This document shows positions 7,720 to 15,518 of a DNA stretch of 24,413 nucleotides, in pieces. Both the position numbers and the translations under genes were made by a program. The notes under the pieces are model-generated. The model did no database searches. It saw only the letters and a list, made by a program, of their open reading frames with translations, and was not told the origin of the DNA. Each line of letters begins with the position of its first letter. Within the stretch, counting starts at the first letter, position 1. Origin of the DNA: JAGQYH01 sp041393015 (GTDB lineage Bacteria; Bacteroidota; Bacteroidia; Chitinophagales; JADIYW01); assembly GCA_041393015.1 (NCBI GenBank), contig JAWKKV010000016.1, positions 1 to 24,413 of the forward strand, read 5' to 3'.

Positions 7720-9186
7720 GTGGCAAAACAGTATAAAAATTTATACGGATTCATTCATACTATTGGTGATATTATTATCCTCAATGGCGCTTATATATTA
7801 GGTATAGCCTTATCTACCAATAGCAAAATTATTGAAACTTTAGGCCTAAAAGTTGCTACAGAAACCACCTTTGTCAATAGCTTGTTAGATCAAAAATATT
7901 TACAACTTTGGGTGTATCTAAATATCATCTATCTATTAGCGGCCAATTTTAGTAAATCTCTTGAAATTTATAGAAATACTAGATTTAGCAAGGTTTTTAA
8001 TAACCTCATGCAATTGTTCTTTTTACAAGTGGTTTTAGCATTTACGTATATCGTTATCTTCAAGGACTACAATAATACTTTTAAGATTTCTCGATTTGTA
8101 CTCATGTGCACTTTTGGGCTTTCCACAGTTTTGACTACCATTTGGCGGTTTGGCTTTATTAAAATCGTTCGTTTTTATCGTGCTCGTGGTTACAACAACA
8201 GAAAAGTAATTGTTGTGGGTGCGGGACGTTCAGGGCAATCGGTAAAACGAATGCTGAACAATAAAATGGAATACGGTTTTGATTTTGCCGGTTATTTTGA
8301 TGATGAACCAGAGCGATTTCCCAAGATAAAAAATGAAATAAAAGGCAGCGTAAAAGACGCCATGGATTATGCCTTAAAAAATAATATTGAAGAAATTTTT
8401 TGTGCGCTACCTAATAAGAGTAGCAGGCAAATTCGAAAACTAGTAGCCTTTTCTGAGGAAAATTGTATTCGTTTAAAGATAGTACCTGATTTTAATAGAA
8501 TCATTAGTAATCCATTAAGTAAGATAGAAATAGATCATTATGGAATGATCCCAATTATTACACTTAGAAAGGAACCATTAGACAATGCGCTGAATAGAAT
8601 TATAAAACGAGTATTTGATTTTGGCTTTTCTATTGCCGTTTTCATTTTTATTCTATGGTGGTTAATTCCTATAATCGCTTTGATCATTAAGCTTGAAGAC
8701 CCTAGCGGACCTGTATTTTTTATTCAAGAACGCTCAGGAGAAAGAGGAAAAAGTTTTAATGTAATTAAGTTTAGATCGATGCGGATGAATGCGCTTGCCA
8801 ATGAAAAACAAGCTGAAAGAAATGACCCAAGAATAACTAGAATTGGGAGATTTTTACGAAAAAGCAGTTTAGACGAGTTACCTCAATTCATTAATGTGAT
8901 ACTAGGAAACATGTCAGTTATAGGTCCTCGACCGCACATGTTGAAGCATACAGAAGAGTATTCTAAGATTATTAACAAATTTATGGTCCGCCATTTTGTG
9001 AAGCCTGGAATTACCGGCTGGGCGCAAGTAAATGGCTTTAGAGGAGAAACAAAAGATCACCGATTAATGGAAGAAAGAGTTAAACACGACGTATATTATA
9101 TCGAAAATTGGAGTTTATTTTTAGATATACGTATCTTGTTCCTCACTATATTCAATATGGCTCAAGGTGAGAAAAACGCTTTCTAA
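7720..9186 (+). CDS. Exopolysaccharide polyprenyl-phosphate sugar (glucose) phosphotransferase
   Basis: A 488-residue membrane enzyme of the WcaJ/WbaP class that transfers a sugar-1-phosphate, usually glucose, from UDP-sugar to undecaprenyl phosphate and so starts a surface polysaccharide repeat unit. Four hydrophobic segments occupy about residues 12-150. A CoA-binding/Rossmann-like domain follows (KVIVVGAGRSG at 162-172). The catalytic bacterial sugar-transferase domain is at about 293-488, with the re-entrant helix region KRVFDFGFSIAVFIF, the basic KFRSMR, the catalytic Asp385-Glu386 in SSLDELPQ, the VIGPRPHM motif (400-407) and PGITGWAQVNGFRGET. The start codon is GTG at 7720; the protein begins MAKQYKNLYG, and no nearby ATG is in frame. 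It leads an operon with two outer-membrane proteins, the next overlapping it by 20 bases. Confidence 0.92.
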   Translation: MAKQYKNLYGFIHTIGDIIILNGAYILGIALSTNSKIIETLGLKVATETTFVNSLLDQKYLQLWVYLNIIYLLAANFSKSLEIYRNTRFSKVFNNLMQLFFLQVVLAFTYIVIFKDYNNTFKISRFVLMCTFGLSTVLTTIWRFGFIKIVRFYRARGYNNRKVIVVGAGRSGQSVKRMLNNKMEYGFDFAGYFDDEPERFPKIKNEIKGSVKDAMDYALKNNIEEIFCALPNKSSRQIRKLVAFSEENCIRLKIVPDFNRIISNPLSKIEIDHYGMIPIITLRKEPLDNALNRIIKRVFDFGFSIAVFIFILWWLIPIIALIIKLEDPSGPVFFIQERSGERGKSFNVIKFRSMRMNALANEKQAERNDPRITRIGRFLRKSSLDELPQFINVILGNMSVIGPRPHMLKHTEEYSKIINKFMVRHFVKPGITGWAQVNGFRGETKDHRLMEERVKHDVYYIENWSLFLDIRILFLTIFNMAQGEKNAF

Positions 9187-10957
9187 AAAAATCCTAATAA
9201 CTATACCGCTTTTACTGTGTTCCATGTTTGTTTTTGGACAGCAACAAAGCTTGTATTTTAATCAAAATTTCTACCAAAATTTTGAGAAATACCTCTATAG
9301 CACAGAAAGCAACTTCCATACCGGCATAAAACCTTACAAAGCATCCGAAGTTTATCAATATGTTTATCCCGACACTATTTATGATTTCAAAAGAGTAAAA
9401 GCTAGTGATCGTTTCTTTAAACGCGCCTTCAATATTGTTTTCTTTGAACAATTTTTAGAATTTGACGAAACAGGATATGTTCGTAAAAGTTTGAGGGACA
9501 CCATCCAACCTGGGGTAACGGTTAGAAATAATTATACTGATACGGAATATGTAAAACGAAAATTTCATATCACTGCCATGCCTTTTCTTCGTTTAGAATT
9601 AGGCTATGATAATGATGCCGGCAGAACCATCACTTACAACAAAAGAGGTATTGCGCTAGCTGCTGACATTGGTCAAAAAGTTTCCATATTTACTTCTTTT
9701 AGTGAAAATCAAGCCAAATTTGCTGGCTACTTAACACCCGATATCAGAGCTTTTAGGGTGGTCCCCGGAGAAGGTAAAGCAAGAAATTTCGGCACTAATT
9801 CCTTCGATTTCTCAAATATTTGGGCTTACATTAATTATACACCCAACGATTATTTTAGTATTGAAGTCGGTAATGGAAAACACTTTATTGGTGACGGCTA
9901 CCGCTCTCTGCTTTTATCGGATAATGCTTTTGTTTATCCTTATGCAAAAGCCACCGTTAGTGTTTGGAAAATTAAATATCAAATGATCTATGCCGAATTG
10001 CAAAATGATATCAGAGAAACGAATGATTTTGCATTGGGAGTAACTAGAAAGATTGCCAACTTTAATTATTTATCAGTGGCACCAACCAATTGGTTGCAAA
10101 TTGGTTTATATGAAGGTATTTTATGGAGAAGAACCGGACCGGAAGGCAATAATGAATTCAATTGGAATTATATCAATCCGGTGATTGGCATTAGAGGCTT
10201 ACAGAAAAAATTAGATGTGAATACTGTTTATGGTTTAAATTATCAATTTACCTTACCACATTACATGTCTATATACGGTCAATGGATGATTGATAAGTTT
10301 CCAACAGATGGTTTCGACCACATCAACAATAGAATGGGCGTGCAATTAGGTTATAAATATTTTGATGTTGGAGGAGTAGAAAATTTAAACCTTCAGTTAG
10401 AATACAATAGAGTTAGACCTTATACTTACGCCACTTCTGACTCCATGCTATACTACACTCATTACGAGCAGCCATTGGCGCATCCATTAGGAGCTAACTT
10501 TAATGAAGTAATCTTCAAACTCTCATATCGCTATCAAAGATTTTACACTAATCTCTCTTTAGGATATTCTAAAGGAGGAACGGATGTTTTATTGGTTGAC
10601 GACGATGGTAATATCAGCTACGATTTTCAAAATGGCTCTAGCTTGTTTGCGAATACGGCTTTAGCTCCTCAAACAGAAAATCTAAAAATAGGTGGACAGG
10701 CGAGCAATTACAGTCTATTACATGGAGATTTTAGAATTGGCGTGATTGTTAATCCCAAAATTAATTTAAAAGTAGAATTAGGTTTAGTTGGTAGAAGAAG
10801 TTCATCTGAAATTTATGCCTATAATGAAAGTGGAGATGTAATAAGCGGAACAGCACAATCTACCAATGCTATTGTCGTTTTCTCTATCGCAACACAGCTT
10901 TTTAACAACTATTATGACAACATTTCTAGGTTAATTCCAATTACGGACTTACGATAG
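9167..10957 (+). CDS. Outer-membrane protein, RemB / capsule-assembly Wzi-like
   Basis: A 596-residue exported protein. The predicted start is GTG at 9167, giving a basic N-terminus (MRKTLSKK) and a hydrophobic signal core ending at FGQ. This start lies inside the preceding sugar-transferase gene (20-base overlap), so translation is probably coupled. The body is rich in alternating beta strands with aromatic girdle residues, as in an outer-membrane barrel. The segment VGNGKHFIGDGYRSLLLSDNA at about 236-256 is strongly characteristic of the family annotated as gliding motility protein RemB or Wzi-like in Bacteroidota. Placement behind a polyprenyl sugar transferase favours a role in surface polysaccharide assembly or anchoring. 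A direct role in gliding is possible but cannot be judged from one gene. The family assignment is from memory of conserved motifs. Confidence 0.75.
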   Translation: MRKTLSKKILITIPLLLCSMFVFGQQQSLYFNQNFYQNFEKYLYSTESNFHTGIKPYKASEVYQYVYPDTIYDFKRVKASDRFFKRAFNIVFFEQFLEFDETGYVRKSLRDTIQPGVTVRNNYTDTEYVKRKFHITAMPFLRLELGYDNDAGRTITYNKRGIALAADIGQKVSIFTSFSENQAKFAGYLTPDIRAFRVVPGEGKARNFGTNSFDFSNIWAYINYTPNDYFSIEVGNGKHFIGDGYRSLLLSDNAFVYPYAKATVSVWKIKYQMIYAELQNDIRETNDFALGVTRKIANFNYLSVAPTNWLQIGLYEGILWRRTGPEGNNEFNWNYINPVIGIRGLQKKLDVNTVYGLNYQFTLPHYMSIYGQWMIDKFPTDGFDHINNRMGVQLGYKYFDVGGVENLNLQLEYNRVRPYTYATSDSMLYYTHYEQPLAHPLGANFNEVIFKLSYRYQRFYTNLSLGYSKGGTDVLLVDDDGNISYDFQNGSSLFANTALAPQTENLKIGGQASNYSLLHGDFRIGVIVNPKINLKVELGLVGRRSSSEIYAYNESGDVISGTAQSTNAIVVFSIATQLFNNYYDNISRLIPITDLR

Positions 10958-10978
10958 AAAATAATTATTCTATTTTTG
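10949..10978 (+). promoter_or_regulatory. Candidate Bacteroidota promoter before the small barrel gene
   Basis: TATTTTTG at 10971-10978 matches the TAnnTTTG -7 element of the Bacteroidota primary sigma factor. Nineteen bases upstream is TTA (10949-10951), close to the TTG of the -33 element. The start codon at 11006 is 27 bases downstream, a sensible leader length. It would let this gene be expressed apart from the upstream operon. Confidence 0.45.
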
Positions 10979-11005
10979 CATCTATTTTAAAAGTAAAAAA
11001 CACCA

Positions 11006-11767
11006 ATGAAGCAATTAATTACGGTTTTTGTGGCACTGATGATAGGCTTTGGCGCTTATGCTCAGAAAAATATAGAAGAAAAAAGCGATTCTACTGAAAC
11101 AACAAAAGAGCTTAGTAAAGCAAAGGAGACAGTAAACAACGCAAAGGATCGTTTGGTCTTTGAATTTAATACAGGTGTTTTATTGAACGACGGCGACAAT
11201 GGTTTTAGCCCGAAAGGATTTCAAAGAGGCATGAATATATACTTCATGTATGATGTGGTGATTAAAAATTCACCTGTTAGTATTGCTCCTGGTATTGGAG
11301 TTGGATCTGATAACTGGTACCACAATAGCCAAGTAATATTTACCGATACATTTACGAGTTTTGTTCCCTTTACTGATAGTTTTAGCTATAAGAAATCAAA
11401 ATTAGGCTTAACCTATATTGATGTTCCAATTGAGTTAAGATTTAGAGGAAAACCAAATAGTAAGAATAACTGGCAATGGAAATTAGCTGCTGGCTTTAAA
11501 ATTGGCTTCTTAATCCATAGCAAATGGAAATACAAAGGCGAAGACTTTAGAGTTAATCCACAAGCTGCTCAACCTCAAGATGGTCAAGTTAAGTTGAAAG
11601 AATTTGGTGTTCCAAATTTAGAAAAATTAAGATATGGCGTAACTGCACGTGGCGGATACGGGCCATTTAACTTACATATGTACTATTCTTTATCCAGTTT
11701 GTTTCAAGATGGGAAAGGCATAGAATTACAACCTATAACATTTGGAATTTCAATCAACGGATTGTAA
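11006..11767 (+). CDS. Outer-membrane beta-barrel protein (porin family / PorT-like)
   Basis: A 253-residue protein with a clear Sec signal peptide (MKQLITVFVALMIGFGAYAQ, residues 1-20). A charged, probably helical linker follows (about 21-48, rich in Glu, Lys, Ser and Thr), then a beta-rich domain with strands such as DRLVFEFNTGVLL, SIAPGIGVGSDNWY, GLTYIDVPIELRFRG and WKLAAGFKIGFLI. The GLTYIDVPIELRFR element is typical of the outer-membrane beta-barrel (PorT/OMP_b-brl_2) family of Bacteroidota. It starts 48 bases after the RemB-like gene, in the same direction, and is followed by a strong terminator, so it is the last gene of that unit, with its own candidate promoter. Specific function is unknown. 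Confidence 0.8.
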   Translation: MKQLITVFVALMIGFGAYAQKNIEEKSDSTETTKELSKAKETVNNAKDRLVFEFNTGVLLNDGDNGFSPKGFQRGMNIYFMYDVVIKNSPVSIAPGIGVGSDNWYHNSQVIFTDTFTSFVPFTDSFSYKKSKLGLTYIDVPIELRFRGKPNSKNNWQWKLAAGFKIGFLIHSKWKYKGEDFRVNPQAAQPQDGQVKLKEFGVPNLEKLRYGVTARGGYGPFNLHMYYSLSSLFQDGKGIELQPITFGISINGL

Positions 11768-11791
11768 ATCGTTCCACTGATAAGATTATAT

Positions 11792-11829
11792 AAAAAAACG
11801 CATTGCTTTCATTGGCAATGCGTTTTTTT
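11792..11829 (+). terminator. Strong intrinsic terminator after barrel gene
   Basis: AAAAAAACGCATTGC (11792-11806) pairs perfectly with GCAATGCGTTTTTTT (11815-11829) around an 8-base loop. The A-tract/T-tract layout makes it a good terminator in both directions. It closes the operon ending at 11767. Confidence 0.93.
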
Positions 11830-11858
11830 AGAATATATTTAGCATTCATTCGAGTTTT

Positions 11859-12193
11859 ATGAAATTATTTAGTCATATTAGTTACACTATTTCTCCATTT
11901 TTTACTTTACATGCAACTGATTTAGGAAAAGAAATTGAATACAAATTCAATATGGAAGGCATGGAATGTAAAGTCCTTGTCTTGCAAGATGGAAATATTC
12001 GTAATGACTTATTCCGTTGAACTACCTATAAAAACACTAATGGAATCTTTGAGTTAATCACAACTGACGGCCAGTCCATTTCTAAGGGTGAATTAGTAGA
12101 ATCTATTTGAGAAAAACTATGTTTTTAGCTATAGCACCAGAAACATTTGTAGAAAATTTTTATAGTCGAATGCCGGGAACTATCAAGTTATAG
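11859..12193 (+). pseudogene. Decayed gene of unknown family
   Basis: From ATG 11859 a frame codes 53 residues (including GKEIEYKFNMEGMECKVLV) to TGA at 12018. The same frame continues sensibly for another 29 codons (TTYKNTNGIFELITTDGQS) to a second TGA at 12108. Reading either TGA as Trp gives natural-looking text (LFRWTTYKN, ESIWEKL), as expected if TGG codons mutated to TGA. The frame then breaks at TAG 12126, while the frame starting at ATG 12119 carries on (MFLAIAPETFVENFYSRMPG) to 12193. Two nonsense changes plus a frameshift point to an inactive gene. No family was recognised. A short isolated gene of 53 codons is possible but less likely. Confidence 0.55.
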
Positions 12194-13149
12194 TAAACAA
12201 ATCAAACTTTGAAATAAGATGCCGACTTTTTTAAATACGCTAATTAAACAGGATAAATCAATAAAAAACTTGTTAGGAACAAAACAGTTTTCAATGAGCT
12301 AGTGGCATCAATATTTATCACAACTGATGCTCAATAGTTCATTACATTGTCAAAAAGCATTTAAATATTGTAACGATAAACAATAGTGTATTGACAAAAA
12401 AGTATTCCCTTGCATGATTACGATCATGAATAGCTTTAACCACTAGTTCCTTCAACTCTTTATGAATCAGATAAAAACTATCCATATTTGATAATTTAAG
12501 TGATAATAAAGTTTATAAAACCTCAGATAATGAGCTTGTTTACATTTATAAAAACAAGTGATTGTTAGCAATCATGTTTGACATAAAATCTATCAATTTC
12601 GTTAAGGTAAATTTGGATACAAAATCCTTTGAAAGTTATGAGTTTCCTATCAAATACAACAAATCAGATGCAATCTATTTTGATGAAAAAATATGAGTTA
12701 CAAGACAATATTTTCCAGCTATGTTTTAAAACCTATAACTAAAAAAATGAAGTTAATTATTTAGCCACGTGATTCTCCCTTGTAGCAGATAATGGCAGAT
12801 TTTTATGCTGATAAAGGAAAGAAATTTAACTGAACCTAATGTCATTTTAAACCTTTATCTCAAATCAGCTGGAAAGGAATTATTGGGTCAAAAAATTGGG
12901 AGGTGGAATGTCACAAACCAAAATGATGGTATTTATCATATTGAAATGCTTCATTAGCAGTAGAAAGAGATTCTAAATATATTTGGAATACCCGATAACA
13001 TCAATAATTTCTATTGGAACAAAACATTTCGACCAACTTTTAGTTTCAGCTTTCCAACTGGAAGCATAAATACTCGAAATTAATTCATGGGTAAGTACAG
13101 CAATTGATTGGATAACCTCTGGACAAGAAATGGGGCATTATTTTACTAA
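12194..13149. pseudogene. Decayed coding remnants without a recognisable gene
   Basis: About 950 bp with no long open frame, but with several short, protein-like stretches on the plus strand separated by stops. Around 12586-12710 a frame reads INFVKVNLDTKSFESYEFPIK followed by a TGA that restores sense if read as Trp (EKIWVTRQYF). Around 12833-12960 another reads NPNVILNLYLKSAGKELLGQ and NVTNQNDGIYHIEMLH before TAG. Near 13086 a third reads NSWVSTAIDWITSGQEMGHYF. The pieces are in different frames, as in an old gene or genes broken by many indels. ITTDGQS (about 12055) and ITTDAQ (about 12318) look like repeated units. Strand and exact limits are uncertain. Confidence 0.45.
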
Positions 13150-13356
13150 CCTACCTTTCCGGCAAAGTCATTCAACATCGATTTATTAATCTGTTTGCTC
13201 ACCTTTTTCGTTTGGTATATCCCGGAAGCCATTAAATTAAAAATGAAACACTGGTGGGTTTTTATAGTATTATCTTACACCATCGCATTTGCTTTTGCTT
13301 TCCCATTGTTTATGTTTTTTAGAGAGCGGAAACTCCAAGCTCAGCAAGTCGCTTAA
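13150..13356 (+). pseudogene. C-terminal remnant of a DUF2834-like small membrane protein
   Basis: The frame is open from just after TAA 13147 to TAA 13354-13356, 68 codons, with no ATG until codon 32 (13243). The translation contains FNIDLLICLLTFFVWYIPEA, then KHWWVFIVLSYTIAFAFAFP and LFMFFRERK. Two hydrophobic helices, the DL...F...EA...WW pattern and the final PLFxFxRER motif match the C-terminal half of DUF2834 proteins (about 110 residues, inner membrane, function unknown). The N-terminal half is missing or decayed, so I call it a truncated relic. Its stop codon overlaps the stop codon of the convergent gene at 13353. It could still be read from a non-ATG start. Confidence 0.6.
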
Positions 13357-14033
13357 TCTGGTTTTTCAAGATTATCTTCATTTAAATTACTAGTTTCCAT
13401 ATCATTTACCAAGGCCAATCCCGGTAAGTAATGAGCTACAACATCTGCTATAAATTTTACCGCTACTATCCCTATGGCAATTACTTTCTCAATACTCTCG
13501 CCATCAAAACGTTTACTGAGCGGTAAAACCACAAACAACACCATTATAGTTAGTGGTAAGGCATAGATAATTCGTTCAAAGACAACTTCCATGGGTAATC
13601 TTGTTCTCCATTTGCCGGTTAGTAATTCACTTCTGATGTATTCTAGTAAATAATTCCCCGCAATAAAAATGCCTGCTCCAAATACTCCAGAACTACCGGA
13701 TACCATAGTGTCTGTTTCAATCTCTACAAAAACAAAGGAAAAAAGCAATAAAAAAATTCCGAAAAAATAAAGGATGCCAAAAAACAATAAGCTGCCTATC
13801 CTTGTGGTAATTTTTAAAATTAATCCGGGTGCACCGTTGGCAGATAATATTTTTAGCAGTCCAATACAACCCCATAAAAATATCTCAATCCAGAAAAGGC
13901 TAACAATAGAGAATATATTCCAATTAAAAAACAAAACACCAATGGTAGGAACCAAAGCATTAAAAACTGCCCATGTCCAAAAAGTATGTTTGGCATGAGG
14001 CACTTGTGGATCTAATTCAGCACTGATTCCCAT
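13353..14033 (-). CDS. DUF6498-like multi-pass membrane protein
   Basis: A 226-residue integral membrane protein with about six hydrophobic segments, running right to left. The N-terminal part NALVPTIGVLFFNWNIFSIVSLFWIEIFLWG carries the pattern of DUF6498, a family of small membrane proteins whose first helices contain a VLFFxWxxFSIVxLxWIE motif. Later segments include LLFFGILYFFGIFLLLFSFVFV, FGAGIFIAGNYLLEYI, IIYALPLTIMVLFVVLPLS and VIAIGIVAVKFIADVVAHYL. The C-terminus is short and acidic. ATG at 14033 gives a short cytoplasmic N-terminus. It stands alone, converging on the DUF2834 remnant with a 4-base overlap of stop codons. Function is unknown; the family name is from memory. Confidence 0.75.
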   Translation of the reverse strand: MGISAELDPQVPHAKHTFWTWAVFNALVPTIGVLFFNWNIFSIVSLFWIEIFLWGCIGLLKILSANGAPGLILKITTRIGSLLFFGILYFFGIFLLLFSFVFVEIETDTMVSGSSGVFGAGIFIAGNYLLEYIRSELLTGKWRTRLPMEVVFERIIYALPLTIMVLFVVLPLSKRFDGESIEKVIAIGIVAVKFIADVVAHYLPGLALVNDMETSNLNEDNLEKPD

Positions 14034-14127
14034 TAAATAAAGCTATGCAAATTGAAGCAAATTTTCCATTCAAATATTTAACAACATAGTTGATAATAGA
14101 TAAATAGAATACTTATCTTCAAATACT

Positions 14128-14514
14128 ATGTTCAAAAATCCATTTTCATTTAAAGGTAGAATTAGACGATTGGAGTATGGGTTAACTTTTTTAGTCTGTA
14201 TAATAATCTCTTTTACTTTAATGATGATTATTGGTTCTATTCCTGATGATAACAAATGGCTAGATAGATTTATTATAATTTTCCTCATTTCAGCAATAGT
14301 TGAAATTTGGTTTATTATAGCCCAAAGTGCAAAAAGATGTCATGATTTAAACAAAAGTGGATGGTATCAATTAATCCCATTCTATAGTTTAATCATACTT
14401 TTTTTAGAAGGCGATGTTGGAGAAAACAAATACGATCGCAATCCTAAAGACAGGCATATCTTTGGTTCTTCAGAAATTTTAGACGATGATATTCTTTTAA
14501 GGCATAATGATTAA
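14128..14514 (+). CDS. DUF805 family membrane protein
   Basis: A 128-residue inner-membrane protein. The N-terminus FKNPFSFKGRIRRLEYGLTF is the standard DUF805 opening (FSFKGRxxRxEY), followed by two hydrophobic segments (about residues 19-39 and 46-66). The conserved motif AKRCHDLNKSGWYQL at about 68-82 comes next, then a third segment (LIPFYSLIILFLEG). The tail has the GxxGxNKYDRNPKD pattern typical of the family. The start ATG at 14128 gives the family-normal length. It is transcribed divergently from the DUF6498 gene, with only 94 bases between. The DUF805 family is widespread and no biochemical function is established; some relatives sit near phage or envelope genes. No operon partner is evident here. 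Confidence 0.88.
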   Translation: MFKNPFSFKGRIRRLEYGLTFLVCIIISFTLMMIIGSIPDDNKWLDRFIIIFLISAIVEIWFIIAQSAKRCHDLNKSGWYQLIPFYSLIILFLEGDVGENKYDRNPKDRHIFGSSEILDDDILLRHND

Positions 14515-14534
14515 TGAAACTATTACCTTAATCT

Positions 14535-14697
14535 CTTAGTGACCTTTGTGAAACAACCCTTGTGCCCTTTGTGGTGAGAAATTTTTAACCACAAGGAACA
14601 CTAAGAAGTCACGAAGATCTCAAAGAAAAAACTAGAAACTATTACTTGCGTCCCTTAGTGCCCTTTGTGAAACAGCCCTTGTGAACTTAGTGGTTAA
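14535..14697. repeat. CTTWGTG repeat block upstream of GxxExxY gene
   Basis: Three copies of a unit of about 42 bp. A direct copy is at 14535-14575 (cttagtgacctttgtgaaac...ctttgtggt), an inverted copy at 14587-14625 (aaccacaaggaacactaaga...), and a direct copy at 14654-14697 ending in cttagtggttaa. Each unit is itself made of four near-identical heptamers CTTWGTG. Direct and inverted units can fold into long hairpins. The last copy ends 8 bases before the first possible start of the next gene. Confidence 0.88.
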
Positions 14698-14738
14698 ATA
14701 AATTTATGGAAAAATTACATTTTCTGACTCTTAACAAC

Positions 14739-15119
14739 ATGACAGAAAATGAAATCGCAAAAATTGTATATAATAGTGCCCTAAAAATTCACAAAACCTT
14801 AGGTCCAGGATTATTAGAAAGTACTTATGAAGAATGCTTATTCTACGAACTAAAACAAAATCAGTTATTGGTCGAGAAGCAAAAAGCACTTCCCTTGATT
14901 TATGAAGAAGTAAAATTGGAAATTGGCTACAGAATTGACCTTATGGTAGAAAACAAATTCATCATAGAAATTAAATCCGTCGATTCATTAAATGACATTC
15001 ATTTAGCACAAATACTAACCTATCTCAAACTGAGTAACTGTAAACTCGGAATGCTTATCAATTTCAATGTTTCATTACTTAAAAATGGTATAAAAAGGGT
15101 TATCAACGGCAAGCTTTAA
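14739..15119 (+). CDS. GxxExxY protein (PDDEXK-type nuclease fold)
   Basis: About 126 residues from the ATG at 14739. An in-frame ATG at 14706 would add 11 residues (MEKLHFLTLNN), but family members usually begin MTENEI-like, so I prefer the internal start. The signature GPGLLESTYEECL contains the GxxExxY motif that names the family. Downstream, GYRIDLMVENKFIIEIKSVD has the D...(E/x)xK arrangement of a PDDEXK nuclease-like core, with Asp in YRID and the pair EIK. LAQILTYLKLSNCKLGMLINF is also conserved. The biological role is unknown. The gene is enclosed on both sides by many copies of a CTTWGTG-based repeat. I recall this association with interspersed repeats for the family in other genomes, which suggests that gene and repeats spread together. 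Confidence 0.88.
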   Translation: MTENEIAKIVYNSALKIHKTLGPGLLESTYEECLFYELKQNQLLVEKQKALPLIYEEVKLEIGYRIDLMVENKFIIEIKSVDSLNDIHLAQILTYLKLSNCKLGMLINFNVSLLKNGIKRVINGKL

Positions 15120-15122
15120 TGA

Positions 15123-15356
15123 TAACCACAAGGAACACAAAGCAGTCACCAAAGTCACATTAAAAGACCAAATCAACTATAACTCGAATCTCTTTGCGCC
15201 CTTTGCGAAACAACCCTTGTGATCTTAGTGGTTAAATAGTCTAACCACAAAGAACGCTAAGAAGCCACGAAGTGCACTATAAATTCTACAACTAAAATGA
15301 TTACAAGAATATTTCTTGTGCCCTTTGTGAAACACCCTTGTGATCTTAGTGGTTAA
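15123..15356. repeat. CTTWGTG repeat block downstream of GxxExxY gene
   Basis: Four units of the same family in alternating orientation: inverted 15123-15159 (taaccacaaggaacacaaag...), direct 15191-15235 (tctttgcgccctttgcgaaa... ending gttaa), inverted 15242-15276 (taaccacaaagaacgctaag...), direct 15315-15356 (cttgtgccctttgtgaaaca... ending ggttaa). The first unit begins 4 bases after the stop codon at 15119. Together with the upstream block, the gene sits inside repeats of both orientations. Confidence 0.88.
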
Positions 15357-15518
15357 AATTCATGCCCCATCAAAATTTGAGTAAACATCACAAAACCTCT
15401 GTTTTCATTAAGCCATCGTTAAATTAGGTTGAAACCTCTAACAAGAATTTTTCAGAAGCACACTTTCTGTATTTTTTCAATAATTTCATTAGTCCCATTT
15501 AAAAAAATAATTTAAAAT
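15357..15518. other. Leader region of leuA
   Basis: A 162-bp AT-rich region between the repeat block and leuA. No leader peptide with Leu codons, T-box or other riboswitch was recognised. TATTTTTTC near 15471 resembles a weak -7 element but lacks the final G. How leuA is regulated cannot be read from the sequence. Confidence 0.3.

Noticed and set aside
11859..12710. UGA recoded as tryptophan or selenocysteine in the decayed region
   Set aside because: All intact genes in the window use TGG for Trp, and some gene-like frames end normally at TGA. The same region also has TAG and TAA stops and frameshifts, so decay explains it better than recoding.
14706..14738. Upstream start of the GxxExxY gene
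   Set aside because: The extra 11 residues are not typical of the family and begin within 9 bases of a repeat unit; the ATG at 14739 gives the usual MTENEI start. The longer form cannot be fully excluded.
14535..15356. CRISPR-like array from the regularly occurring CTTWGTG units
   Set aside because: Units alternate in orientation, spacers vary widely in length, the repeats are imperfect, and no cas gene is near.
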